Notes: generated by a model not told the origin, from the letters alone. DNA of 64,000 bases from Longitalea luteola (GCF_017356035.1 NZ_JAFIQX010000001.1:1-64000), one strand, 5' to 3'. Positions 42,250 through 50,640 are shown, numbered from the stretch's first letter. A program made the numbers and translations.

Positions 42250-43050
42250 GTGTTTAAATTCATTACCGGAAAACCGCTTTGGGCGAATATCCTCCTGGGT
42301 ATTGGCATCTTGTTAGTATTGTTCTTTCTTTTCTTTCAGTCATTATCATGGATCACCCGCCATGATAAGACATTGCCTGTACCATCGGTAACCGGCAAGT
42401 CATTTGAAGAAGCGAAAAAGTTACTCGAAGGACAGGGGTTCGAAGTAGAGATACAGGATACTGTTTATAACGATACCGCTGCGCTTTTATCGGTTGTAAA
42501 ACAGTTTCCCAATGCTGAAACGAAGGTAAAGATGAACCGTACGGTTTACCTGACCATTAATCGCGATGCAGCGCCTGATATAGACATGCCCAAGCTGACC
42601 GGACAAAGCTTTCGCAGTGCACAGATCACCATACAGCAACAAAAGCTGAAACTGGAAGACACGATCTATGCACCTTATTTTGCCCGCGACCTGGTACTTG
42701 AACAACATTATAAAGGGCAGCCAATTAAAGAGGGCACCAAAATACCGATGGGCAGCGGCATCGTACTGGTATTGGGACGTGGTACCGGTTCAGAGCTGTT
42801 AGAAGTACCTGATCTGATCGGTCTTACTTTAAATGAAGCAAAAACCGTATTGGAGGCAAACGGATTTACCACCGGTACCACCCAGCCGCAGGGTGCAGAT
42901 CCCAACTGGTTTGTTTACAGGCAGGCGCCCGATCACTTTACGCCCAATGGAAATATAAACCGTATTCGCCAGGGCCAGATCATTGATCTTTGGGTGCAGG
43001 CAGAAAAGCCGGTTAGACAGATGGTGGATAGTGCGGCTGCACAGCCGTAG
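42250..43050 (+). CDS. Membrane-anchored PASTA-domain protein (paralogue)
   Basis: A 266-aa paralogue of 40902-41711 with the same layout: one span (LLGIGILLVLFFLFFQSLSW) and three PASTA domains (VPSVTGKSFEEAKKLLEGQGFEV, MPKLTGQSFRSAQITIQQQKL, VPDLIGLTLNEAKTVLEANGF). The start is GTG. It was probably made by duplication, since the rhodanese gene now lies between the copies. Likely role: binding or monitoring peptidoglycan at the inner membrane, inferred from the domains. Confidence 0.85.
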   Translation: MFKFITGKPLWANILLGIGILLVLFFLFFQSLSWITRHDKTLPVPSVTGKSFEEAKKLLEGQGFEVEIQDTVYNDTAALLSVVKQFPNAETKVKMNRTVYLTINRDAAPDIDMPKLTGQSFRSAQITIQQQKLKLEDTIYAPYFARDLVLEQHYKGQPIKEGTKIPMGSGIVLVLGRGTGSELLEVPDLIGLTLNEAKTVLEANGFTTGTTQPQGADPNWFVYRQAPDHFTPNGNINRIRQGQIIDLWVQAEKPVRQMVDSAAAQP

Positions 43051-43191
43051 CGCGGGACCTTTTATGAAGAGCCTGTTCGTCAGGGCAGATTAAAGCAATT
43101 TCCATATACTGTTGTGTTCGAGATATTTGATTAAAAAGTTATTGTCTACAGTGTATTTATGATAAAACAGCATCCTTCAAAAAGCGATCTA

Positions 43192-43237
43192 TGTAAACAA
43201 AGAACCCCGGCGATACCGTCGGGGTTCTTTGTTTACA
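43192..43237. terminator. Bidirectional terminator
   Basis: A long inverted repeat with arms ending AAACAAAGAACCCCG and CGGGGTTCTTTGTTT, between the convergent PASTA and TonB-receptor genes. Confidence 0.9.
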
Positions 43238-43251
43238 GGCTTTTTCAGCAC

Positions 43252-45684
43252 TTACAACTTCACATTCAATCCCACCATGAAATTGGTGCCCGCCATGGGA
43301 TAATAAAAATTCTCAGTGATCACTGAGCCGCCATACTGGTAACTGTACGTATAGCCATTGGGCTCATATTTCTTATTGAAAACATTGTTCACCTGAACAA
43401 TAAAAGTAGTTTCTTTAAACAGGGCTTTACGCAGTGTATAGCTGATCCGCGCATCCTGCACAAAATAAGGAGCAAGGCTGCGTCTTTTATCGGAGGTATT
43501 ATCGAGATATTGACGACCTGCATATTTTGCGGGCAGACTGATCTCAACATTAGCACAGGGAATAATATTCAACATACCCGATGCAACAATAGCCGGCGAA
43601 AATGCAATGTCGGTATTGCCGTGTGCAGTGTCTTTTTGACCGCCGTTATCATAATCATCATAATACTCAGTAAAGTCTTTGATCTGATTTTTGCTCAACG
43701 TTATATTCCCAACTGCATTCAGCCAATGAGTAAACCGAATGCCGCCTTGCAGTTCTATACCCATACGATAACTGTCAGGAACATTGGTGCGGGTGTACTC
43801 ACCTACGTTATTGATCTTACCGGTTAACACCAGTTGATCTTTATACAGCATATAATAAACGGTAGCCGCCCAATTATAATCGCTGGATTTTCTTTCTACA
43901 CCCAATTCAAAATCGTGCAGCTTTTCAGGTTTTGGCTGTTGGTCGATGCCGGCTTCAAAATCATTCCGGTTGGGTTCTTTGTTGCCCTGGGAATAGGAAG
44001 CATATAACTGGTAGTTGTTTTTTGTATATACGAGACCCACTTTGGGATTAAAGAAATCCCATGTATTACGTAAGAAAAGCGTCGGATTTTTACTGAATCC
44101 GCCAATATAGTATAATACCCGGCGGTATTGCAGGTCAACAAAGCCCTGCAGGTTTTCACTTAATGCCACTTGGTATTTGGCATAGGCGTTCACATCCGTT
44201 TTGTAGGCGTCCGTATTATACCAATGGTAATCCATGGGAATGCCACCTTTTTCAGACCATATCACTTTGCCATAATGTTTGCCATCATACCGGTTCCAGC
44301 CGCCGCCAATGATGAGTTGGTTATTACCTTCCTTGTATTGTACAGAGAAGATCTGCCCATAAAAGTAGTTATCCAGCCATTTTTGCTGAACCAGGTCCGT
44401 TGAGCGAATGGTGTCATTGCCAAATATCAGATCATTCAATCCGTAGTCGCTGTAACTGCTTTGTGGCTTGAATTCTTCATAATAGCCTCTACCCCGCGTT
44501 AAGAAGAAGGCCGTATTAACGGCCAGCCTGCCATTGAAATCATGGTTAAGGAATAACTGGTAATGGTCCTGCTGGTAGTTATCCGTTTGGTTGGCATACG
44601 TAAAATAATTGTACTTCCTGGGGTCGGATGCGAAAAGATTAGCCGAATCCTGAGGAGTCACATATAAATATCCAGGGCCAAGGTTGTTATAATAATGGGC
44701 CAGCAGGGCCGAATCATTGTTTCTCAATTTGGCCTCCGGAATACCATTCCAGGCCTGGTAGGTCTTTTCATTACCTGAGAATACATTCAGGCGAATGGAG
44801 GTATTCTTGTTTAAATAAGCGCCCGACAGGTAAAATGATTTCAGCGAACTGGTGGCGCGGTCAATATAGCCATCGCTGGAGATCCTGGAAACGCGGGCAT
44901 CGATGGTAAAGTGATCGTTGATCAATCCGCTCCCTGCCTTAACGGTGTGTTTCCAGGTATTGAAGGAACCATAGCTATTGTTTACTTCCGCATAGGGAGT
45001 AGTATTCGTTTCATTGGTGCTCAGATTAATGGTAGCGCCAAAAGCGGCAGCACCGTTCGACGAAGTACCTACACCACGTTGCACCTGTATGCTGTTTACC
45101 GACGAAGTAAAATCAGGCAGATTCACAAAGAATGTTCCCTGTGATTCCGCATCGTTGTACGGGATGCCATTAAGTGTCATATTGATGCGTGTTGCATCAC
45201 TACCCCTGACGCGGATTCCGGTATAACCCACGCCGTTGCCAGCATCGGAATTAACGATCACAGATGGCGTTTGATTCAGAATAAAAGGCAGATCCTGCCC
45301 AAGGTTGAGCTTTTCAATGTCTTTTTTTGAAAGATTGTTTTTGGTGAAAGGCGATTTATCAGCGGCGCGGGTGGCTTTTATTTCAACCGGTTGCAAAAAA
45401 AGATTGACCCTTTCCAGTTTGATATCAATCGTATTACCAGCAGTTACCTGTTGATCAATTCCCTGAAAGCCCACGGAAGTAACATGCAATGTATAATTAC
45501 CGGGTCTGATCTTTCTGAATTCAAAAAAACCGTTTTCATTGGTGAGCGTACTCATTCCATTGCTCAGCTCTACAGTAGCAGCGGCGATAGGCATCGAGGA
45601 AGCATCCGTAACTTTTCCACTGATTTGAGCCACCAGGCATTGAGTTAGCAACAGATAGCAAATCCCCAAAAGCATTTTTTTCAT
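43252..45684 (-). CDS. TonB-dependent outer-membrane receptor, probably for thiamine
   Basis: The 810-aa outer-membrane receptor has a signal peptide (MKKMLLGICYLLLTQCLVAQ), a carboxypeptidase-like domain (residues 22-100, with ISGKVTDASSMPIAAATVELSNGMSTLTNENGFF), a plug (NQTPSVIVNSDAGNGVGYTGIRVRGSDATRINMTLNGIP) and a 22-strand barrel ending NFMVGLNVKL with a terminal aromatic strand. TonB-ExbBD-powered transport is expected. The TPP riboswitch just upstream on the same strand indicates a thiamine or thiamine-precursor substrate. I start at ATG 45684; the longer frame lacks a signal peptide. No inner-membrane partner is in the window. Confidence 0.9.
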   Translation of the reverse strand: MKKMLLGICYLLLTQCLVAQISGKVTDASSMPIAAATVELSNGMSTLTNENGFFEFRKIRPGNYTLHVTSVGFQGIDQQVTAGNTIDIKLERVNLFLQPVEIKATRAADKSPFTKNNLSKKDIEKLNLGQDLPFILNQTPSVIVNSDAGNGVGYTGIRVRGSDATRINMTLNGIPYNDAESQGTFFVNLPDFTSSVNSIQVQRGVGTSSNGAAAFGATINLSTNETNTTPYAEVNNSYGSFNTWKHTVKAGSGLINDHFTIDARVSRISSDGYIDRATSSLKSFYLSGAYLNKNTSIRLNVFSGNEKTYQAWNGIPEAKLRNNDSALLAHYYNNLGPGYLYVTPQDSANLFASDPRKYNYFTYANQTDNYQQDHYQLFLNHDFNGRLAVNTAFFLTRGRGYYEEFKPQSSYSDYGLNDLIFGNDTIRSTDLVQQKWLDNYFYGQIFSVQYKEGNNQLIIGGGWNRYDGKHYGKVIWSEKGGIPMDYHWYNTDAYKTDVNAYAKYQVALSENLQGFVDLQYRRVLYYIGGFSKNPTLFLRNTWDFFNPKVGLVYTKNNYQLYASYSQGNKEPNRNDFEAGIDQQPKPEKLHDFELGVERKSSDYNWAATVYYMLYKDQLVLTGKINNVGEYTRTNVPDSYRMGIELQGGIRFTHWLNAVGNITLSKNQIKDFTEYYDDYDNGGQKDTAHGNTDIAFSPAIVASGMLNIIPCANVEISLPAKYAGRQYLDNTSDKRRSLAPYFVQDARISYTLRKALFKETTFIVQVNNVFNKKYEPNGYTYSYQYGGSVITENFYYPMAGTNFMVGLNVKL

Positions 45685-45804
45685 GTGTAATTCCCTTGTT
45701 TTTGATCCATATGCGATGCGCCTGTATCGGTTCATTCATCCGGATCTCTTTGTTGAAAAAATGGTTTGAGAGAAATGCTGCGAAAGCGAAGCGTAGACAA
45801 ATAA

Positions 45805-45898
45805 CGGAGCTACCTTCCCTGCGCAGGCATTACCCTGATCAGGTTCTACGGGTATTTTCTCAGCGATCTCCGCCTGCGGCGGGAAAGCACCCCGGGAA
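45805..45898 (-). promoter_or_regulatory. TPP riboswitch
   Basis: On the minus strand the conserved parts appear in order: GGGGTGC (P2 side), a P3 stem with CCCGCCGCAGGCGGAG, GCTGAGA, ACCCG, GAACCTGAT, and GGTAATGCC-TGCG-CAGGGAA. Thiamine diphosphate binding would shut down the TonB receptor gene starting at 45684. The P3 arm carries TCCGCC...GGCGGG, a near copy of the palindrome seen in the broken tRNAs. Confidence 0.93.
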
Positions 45899-45999
45899 AC
45901 TGAAAATCTATATTTTTAAAGAATAGCGGGCAAAGATACGAACATTATTTTTTTAAGGATATTGTAACATATTCACCGCTTTGCCCGTTTCACCAACAA

Positions 46000-46716
46000 A
46001 TGAGCGCTATGTTGAAGGCCCTTTTAACGCCTACATTGTTGTTAATCAGTCTTGTGGCATTTAGCCAGGAGAAGGTGATCTATGACGCCAACGTGGAAAA
46101 ACGCACGGTAGGAGGTTTCCAGGCCATAAAGGTGTCAGATGGGATTGACCTGTACCTGTCTCCCGGAACAGAGGAAGGGGTGGCAGTAAGCGCAGCTGAG
46201 ATTGGCGATCGGGCCAGAATAAAAACCATTGTTGAAGATGGGGAGCTGAAGATTTTTTTGGACAAGGGATGGAACTGGAGGAATAAGAAACTGACCGCGT
46301 ATGTGGCGATAAGAACTATCTCAAAACTTCGCGCTTCGGGCGGGTCGGATATTATTGTTAAGGGAAAATTGACCCTTGATAAACTGGATCTATCCTTAAC
46401 GGGCGGAAGTGATTTTAACGGTGAAATGGCGGTTACTGATCTTACTGTTCATCAAAGCGGTGGATCTGACGTGCACATCAAAGGAAGTGCCGTGAATGTA
46501 AAGGTAGATGCCAGCGGTGGCAGTGATTTTAAGGGGTACAGTTTAATTGCTGACTACGCCATTTTGGAAGTCAGTGGCGGCAGTGATGCTACTATAACCG
46601 TTAATAAAGAGATGGCCGCAGAGGCCAGTGGCGGCAGTGATGTGAACTACAAGGGAAACCCGGTGATAAAATATAAATCGGCCAGTGGCGGTGGAAGTAT
46701 TTCAAAAAGAGGATAA
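46000..46716 (+). CDS. Secreted DUF2807 (GIN-domain) adhesin-like protein
   Basis: A 238-aa protein with a signal peptide (LKALLTPTLLLISLVAFSQ). The GIN/DUF2807 domain starts with VGGFQAIKVSDGIDLYLSPG. A ladder of GGSD turns recurs about every 18-21 residues (near 114, 134, 153, 171, 192 and 210), ending in a Gly/Ser tail. This fits a right-handed beta-helix whose rungs each carry a GGSD turn. Surface or periplasmic location is likely and the ligand is unknown. It is a single gene downstream of the divergent riboswitch region. Confidence 0.8.
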   Translation: MSAMLKALLTPTLLLISLVAFSQEKVIYDANVEKRTVGGFQAIKVSDGIDLYLSPGTEEGVAVSAAEIGDRARIKTIVEDGELKIFLDKGWNWRNKKLTAYVAIRTISKLRASGGSDIIVKGKLTLDKLDLSLTGGSDFNGEMAVTDLTVHQSGGSDVHIKGSAVNVKVDASGGSDFKGYSLIADYAILEVSGGSDATITVNKEMAAEASGGSDVNYKGNPVIKYKSASGGGSISKRG

Positions 46717-46739
46717 GCTTCGTTTCTATTAAATGTAAT

Positions 46740-46768
46740 AAAAAAGGCTCCTGTTACCAGAAGCCTTT
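46740..46768 (-). terminator. tRNA-fMet-type terminator, unit 1
   Basis: Stem AAGGCT / AGCCTT around TCTGGTAACAGG, followed by T residues on the minus strand. Nearly identical copies sit at 47079-47109 (one base change in the stem), 47421-47450 and 47762-47791 (after the intact tRNA). Confidence 0.8.
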
Positions 46769-46774
46769 CCAAGG

Positions 46775-46824
46775 TTGCGCGGGCAAGGATCGAACTTGCG
46801 TCCGCCAGCCGGCGGATATGAGCG
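46775..46824 (-). pseudogene. tRNA-fMet 3' half with palindrome, unit 1
   Basis: Acceptor 3' strand CGCGCAA and T arm are identical to the intact gene at 47798-47869. The block ACCCGAAGGT is replaced by the palindrome at 46801-46816, followed by the CAT anticodon and the GIY-YIG stop. Confidence 0.85.
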
Positions 46825-47079
46825 CTACTGAGATCGTTGTTGTAGAAGTTCGCGTATAAAAGCTCTGCCGCCAGCAGATTTTAACTGCCGCTCTCGCTTC
46901 ATCGCACTTGATTTGTCGTTAAATGTTTCCGTATGAAGAATTGTCCAGGGCCTGAATTTGATTGTCCAGCCTTTGGTGCCGGGTTCGTTATGAGATTTAA
47001 ATCGGTTCTCGGGATTGTTGGTAAACCCAACATAGATTTTGTCAAATTGTACAGAATATAGAACGTAGACTATATACAT
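46825..47079 (-). CDS. GIY-YIG nuclease, unit 1
   Basis: An 84-aa single-domain GIY-YIG protein of the small YhbQ/UPF0213-like clade. The motif tyrosines are in IVYVLYS and KIYVGFT, the Arg is in NRFKSHN, and a conserved Glu lies in KRERQLKSAGG. All catalytic positions look intact. It differs from the two other copies at three residues (Pro for Leu in NNPEN, Pro for Leu in NEPG, and one in the C-terminal region). It ends at the tRNA anticodon fragment. Confidence 0.9.
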   Translation of the reverse strand: MYIVYVLYSVQFDKIYVGFTNNPENRFKSHNEPGTKGWTIKFRPWTILHTETFNDKSSAMKRERQLKSAGGRAFIRELLQQRSQ

Positions 47080-47115
47080 AAAAAAAAGCTCCTGTTACCA
47101 GAAGCCTTTCCAAGG

Positions 47116-47165
47116 TTGCGCGGGCAAGGATCGAACTTGCGTCCGCCAGCCGGCGGATATGAGCG
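47116..47165 (-). pseudogene. tRNA-fMet 3' half with palindrome, unit 2
   Basis: Same arrangement as at 46775, with the palindrome at 47142-47157. The tRNA part is identical. Confidence 0.85.
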
Positions 47166-47420
47166 CTACTGAGATCGTTGTTGTAGAAGTTCGCGTATAA
47201 AAGCTCTGCCACCAGCAGATTTTAACTGCCGCTCTCGCTTCATCGCACTTGATTTGTCGTTAAATGTTTCCGTATGAAGAATTGTCCAGGGCCTGAATTT
47301 GATTGTCCAGCCTTTGGTGCCGAGTTCGTTATGAGATTTAAATCGGTTCTCGAGATTGTTGGTAAACCCAACATAGATTTTGTCAAATTGTACAGAATAT
47401 AGAACGTAGACTATATACAT
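47166..47420 (-). CDS. GIY-YIG nuclease, unit 2
   Basis: An 84-aa copy identical in protein sequence to unit 3 and with the same intact catalytic motifs as unit 1. The start ATG directly follows the T run of a tRNA-type terminator, so expression would need read-through or a promoter inside the upstream unit. Such close copies mean the duplication is recent. Confidence 0.9.
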   Translation of the reverse strand: MYIVYVLYSVQFDKIYVGFTNNLENRFKSHNELGTKGWTIKFRPWTILHTETFNDKSSAMKRERQLKSAGGRAFIRELLQQRSQ

Positions 47421-47456
47421 AAAAAAAGGCTCCTGTTACCAGAAGCCTTTCCAAAG

Positions 47457-47506
47457 TTGCGCGGGCAAGGATCGAACTTGCGTCCGCCAGCCGGCGGATA
47501 TGAGCG
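47457..47506 (-). pseudogene. tRNA-fMet 3' half with palindrome, unit 3
   Basis: Palindrome at 47483-47498, with the same boundaries as in units 1 and 2. Confidence 0.85.
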
Positions 47507-47761
47507 CTACTGAGATCGTTGTTGTAGAAGTTCGCGTATAAAAGCTCTGCCACCAGCAGATTTTAACTGCCGCTCTCGCTTCATCGCACTTGATTTGTCG
47601 TTAAATGTTTCCGTATGAAGAATTGTCCAGGGCCTGAATTTGATTGTCCAGCCTTTGGTGCCGAGTTCGTTATGAGATTTAAATCGGTTCTCGAGATTGT
47701 TGGTAAACCCAACATAGATTTTGTCAAATTGTACAGAATATAGAACGTAGACTATATACAT
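47507..47761 (-). CDS. GIY-YIG nuclease, unit 3
   Basis: An 84-aa GIY-YIG protein with all motifs intact. Its ATG comes right after the terminator of the intact tRNA-fMet (47762-47791), with no separate promoter visible. It is therefore probably transcribed, if at all, by read-through from the tRNA promoter. Related small GIY-YIG proteins are of unknown role; homing-type DNA cutting is possible. Confidence 0.9.
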   Translation of the reverse strand: MYIVYVLYSVQFDKIYVGFTNNLENRFKSHNELGTKGWTIKFRPWTILHTETFNDKSSAMKRERQLKSAGGRAFIRELLQQRSQ

Positions 47762-47797
47762 AAAAAAAGGCTCCTGTTACCAGAAGCCTTTCCAAAG

Positions 47798-47869
<72 letters not shown>

Positions 47870-47910
47870 ATATAATATTTTTTAACTGTTTTATCTAAAA
47901 GAACTTGTTT

Positions 47911-47972
47911 CGAACTTGCGTCCGCCAGCCGGCGGATATGAGCCCGACGAGCTACCGCTGCTCTACCGCGCG
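47911..47972 (-). pseudogene. tRNA-fMet 5' half with palindrome, copy C
   Basis: Minus strand: acceptor 5' strand, D arm and anticodon arm through CAT identical to the intact tRNA, then the palindrome (47921-47936), then ten bases of T stem (CGCAAGTTCG). The acceptor 3' strand is absent. It is one of three tandem copies with a 103-bp period. Confidence 0.85.
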
Positions 47973-48013
47973 ATATAATATTTTTTAACTGTTTTATCTA
48001 AAAGAACTTGTTT

Positions 48014-48075
48014 CGAACTTGCGTCCGCCAGCCGGCGGATATGAGCCCGACGAGCTACCGCTGCTCTACCGCGCG
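48014..48075 (-). pseudogene. tRNA-fMet 5' half with palindrome, copy B
   Basis: Same as copy C, with the palindrome at 48024-48039. The 41-bp AT-rich spacer between copies matches the DNA just upstream of the intact tRNA, so each copy carries a duplicate of the tRNA promoter. Confidence 0.85.
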
Positions 48076-48116
48076 ATATAATATTTTTTAACTGTTTTAT
48101 CTAAAAGAACTTGTTT

Positions 48117-48178
48117 CAAACTTGCGTCCGCCAGCCGGCGGATATGAGCCCGACGAGCTACCGCTGCTCTACCGCGCG
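48117..48178 (-). pseudogene. tRNA-fMet 5' half with palindrome, copy A
   Basis: Palindrome at 48127-48142; one base differs in the T stem. Upstream of this copy the spacer sequence is different, so it marks the outer edge of the array. Confidence 0.85.
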
Positions 48179-48328
48179 ATATAATAATTTCACTTTTAAT
48201 CAAGAACTAACAATTAACTTTTCTTTCGCACCTCAAACTCAGCATTTCAACATTAACCTTCTCATTTTCACCCCTTCGCTGCTGACCCTTGTTCGTTAAT
48301 TGGGTTGCAAAGATAAAGATATAAATCA

Positions 48329-48362
48329 TTGCCACCAAACAAATTTTAATCTTCTACCTTTG
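48329..48362 (+). promoter_or_regulatory. Promoter of era/der
   Basis: -33 region TTG (48329-48331) and -7 box TACCTTTG (48355-48362, exact consensus), 23 nt between. The -7 box ends 18 nt before the Era start. Confidence 0.6.
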
Positions 48363-48380
48363 CAGGAATTTTAATGTCAA

Positions 48381-49250
48381 ATGAAAGCGGGTTTTGTTAG
48401 CATTTTCGGGCGCCCCAACGCGGGCAAAAGCACCTTGCTCAACGCTCTGATGGGCGAAAAGCTGGCTATTGTATCCCCCAAGGTGCAAACTACCCGCCAC
48501 CGCATCAAAGGCATTCTAACCGAACCTGATTACCAGATCATCTTTTCCGACACCCCCGGCATCATTGAACCTAAATACAAACTCCAGGAAAAAATGATGC
48601 AGGCCGTAAAACAGGCCCTCGAAGATACCGACGTGGCCCTGTTAATGGTCGATGTAAATGATAATCATGAAGAAGTCAATGCCATTTTTGAAGCCTTGCG
48701 TTTGAAGGTTCCGGCCATCATCGTGATCAATAAACTCGATGAGGCCTCTAACAGTAAGAAAGAAGAAGTGTTCGCTTTCTTTGGTTCCAAACCTTATTGC
48801 AAGGCAATTGTCGGCACCTCAGCCCTCCAGAAAACCGGCTTGCAGGACCTCATCCAGGCCATCCTGAAGTTTTTGCCCGATAACCCGCCTTTTTTCGAAG
48901 GCGATGAGATGACCGATCTGCCCACCCGCTTCTTTTGCGCGGAAATGATCCGGGAAAAGATCTTTTATCTGTATCAGGAAGAAATTCCCTATCATACCAC
49001 TGTTATTGTGAACGAGTTCAAAGAAAAGTCTTCGCTGGTAAAGATCAGTGCAGATATAATAGTGAACCGCGAAACCCAGAAAGGCATTTTACTGGGCCAG
49101 GGTGGAAAAATGATCAGGCAACTGGGAACCGAAGCAAGAAAGGACATTGAACAGTTCCTCGGACAAAAAGTGTTTCTGGAACTGTTTGTGAAAGTGCGGC
49201 CTAAGTGGCGCGATAATGATTACATGTTAAAAGAATACGGCTATCACTAA
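48381..49250 (+). CDS. era: GTPase Era
   Basis: The 289-aa GTPase assists 16S rRNA maturation and 30S assembly. G1 GRPNAGKST is near residue 10, switch and G3 DTPG near 57, G4 NKLD near 117, and the C-terminal KH domain contains ILLGQGGKMIRQLGTEARKDIEQFLGQKVFLELFVKV. It is full length. It is the first gene of a pair with Der, 18 nt apart. Confidence 0.96.
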   Translation: MKAGFVSIFGRPNAGKSTLLNALMGEKLAIVSPKVQTTRHRIKGILTEPDYQIIFSDTPGIIEPKYKLQEKMMQAVKQALEDTDVALLMVDVNDNHEEVNAIFEALRLKVPAIIVINKLDEASNSKKEEVFAFFGSKPYCKAIVGTSALQKTGLQDLIQAILKFLPDNPPFFEGDEMTDLPTRFFCAEMIREKIFYLYQEEIPYHTTVIVNEFKEKSSLVKISADIIVNRETQKGILLGQGGKMIRQLGTEARKDIEQFLGQKVFLELFVKVRPKWRDNDYMLKEYGYH

Positions 49251-49268
49251 TAATATTTGAGCAACATT

Positions 49269-50585
49269 ATGGCAGGTTTTACAGTAGCAATAGTAGGAAG
49301 ACCCAATGTAGGGAAAAGCACCTTTTTTAACCGCTTGCTTGAGCAGCGTAAAGCAATCGTGGATGATGTGAGCGGTGTTACCCGCGACCGGCAGTATGGT
49401 GTGGCCGACTGGAATGGTAAAACGTTCAACATCATCGATACCGGCGGTTTCGTTCCCGAAAGTGAGGAGGTCTTTGAAAAAGAGATCGCCAAACAGGTGA
49501 TGATCGCCGTGGAAGAAGCTAATGCCATATTGTTCATGGTAGACGCTGCCACCGGCATTACCGACCTCGATGAATCCATGGCCGATGTGTTACGCCGCAC
49601 CGCCAAACCCGTATTCCTCGTAGTAAATAAGGTCGACAACCATGAACGGCTGCTCGAAGCTACCGAGTTTTACGGACTGGGCTTTGATAATATCTTTTTC
49701 CTTTCTTCTATGAGCGGTAGTGGTACGGGCGAATTGCTCGATGCGGTTTCTGCCCTGATCACAGAGGAACAGGTTGCCGCTGTGGAAGCTGCTGAAGCCC
49801 TGCCTAAGTTTGCCATTATCGGCCAGCCGAATGTAGGGAAGTCCTCGCTGCTGAATGCGTTGATAGGGCAGGAGCGTACCATCGTAAGCGATATTGCCGG
49901 TACAACCCGCGATACCATACATACCCATTATAATTTATTCCAGAAAGAATTTATTCTGATCGATACAGCCGGGATCCGCCGTAAGACCAAAGTGCATGAA
50001 GATCTTGAGTTCTACTCGGTCATCAGGGCCATTAAAGCTATGGACGAAGCTGATGTATGTTTGTTATTACTGGATGCCGAGAAAGGCATTACACAGCAGG
50101 ACCTGAACATTTTCAGTCTGGCCGTGCGTAAAGGAAAAGGGATTGTGCTGTTGGTGAATAAATGGGATATGATGGAGAAGGCCACCAATACAGCCCGCGA
50201 TTATGAAAATGAATTGAAGAAACGCATAGCGCCATTCACCGATGTGCCTATCATTTTTATTTCTGCGCTGGAAAAACTGCGTATTCATAAAGCCATTGAA
50301 ATGGCACTGGAAGTGTATGATAACAAACAACGGAAAGTGCCTACTTCAGAACTGAACGATACGATGCTGAAAGCTATAGCCGCTTACCAGCCGCCTGTTG
50401 TTCGCGGTAATCCCATACGTATTAAGTATGTAACACAGTTACCCACCCAGGTGCCATCGTTCGCTTTCTTCTGTAATTTTCCCGACGATGTAAAGCAGCC
50501 CTATAAGAATTATCTCGAGAACCAGCTGCGGCAGCATTTTAAATTCACAGGCGTGCCTGTCCGTATTTTCTTTAGAAAAAAATAA
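49269..50585 (+). CDS. der: GTPase Der (EngA)
   Basis: The 438-aa double-GTPase acts in 50S ribosome assembly. It has two G domains in tandem: GRPNVGKSTFF with DTGG near residue 50 and NKVD near 117, then GQPNVGKSSLL near 180 with DTAG near 230 and NKWD near 295. The C-terminal KH-like domain ends GVPVRIFFRKK. I start at ATG 49269; an in-frame TTG lies 12 nt upstream. Co-transcription with era is likely. Confidence 0.96.
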   Translation: MAGFTVAIVGRPNVGKSTFFNRLLEQRKAIVDDVSGVTRDRQYGVADWNGKTFNIIDTGGFVPESEEVFEKEIAKQVMIAVEEANAILFMVDAATGITDLDESMADVLRRTAKPVFLVVNKVDNHERLLEATEFYGLGFDNIFFLSSMSGSGTGELLDAVSALITEEQVAAVEAAEALPKFAIIGQPNVGKSSLLNALIGQERTIVSDIAGTTRDTIHTHYNLFQKEFILIDTAGIRRKTKVHEDLEFYSVIRAIKAMDEADVCLLLLDAEKGITQQDLNIFSLAVRKGKGIVLLVNKWDMMEKATNTARDYENELKKRIAPFTDVPIIFISALEKLRIHKAIEMALEVYDNKQRKVPTSELNDTMLKAIAAYQPPVVRGNPIRIKYVTQLPTQVPSFAFFCNFPDDVKQPYKNYLENQLRQHFKFTGVPVRIFFRKK

Positions 50586-50604
50586 GCTATTACAGTAGTA
50601 TGAG

Positions 50605-50640
50605 TATAGTTTTAGCACTGGCTTCGGTGCAAAACTATAT
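50605..50640. terminator. Hairpin after der
   Basis: TATAGTTTT and AAAACTATA pair, with GCAC / GTGC inside. No T run follows, so it may be a weak terminator. Confidence 0.5.

Larger units (their letters stand above)
46740..47797 (-). mobile_element. Three tandem 341-bp GIY-YIG/tRNA-fMet units
   Basis: On the minus strand, each unit is: an 84-codon GIY-YIG ORF, about 8 bases with CAT, the 16-bp palindrome, the 3' half of tRNA-fMet, and the tRNA terminator. The period is 341 bp exactly (ORFs end at 46825, 47166 and 47507). The copies differ at only a few bases. The first ORF begins directly after the terminator of the intact tRNA-fMet. No transposase, integrase or inverted terminal repeats are seen. 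I read it as a tandemly duplicated, tRNA-linked nuclease element. Confidence 0.75.
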
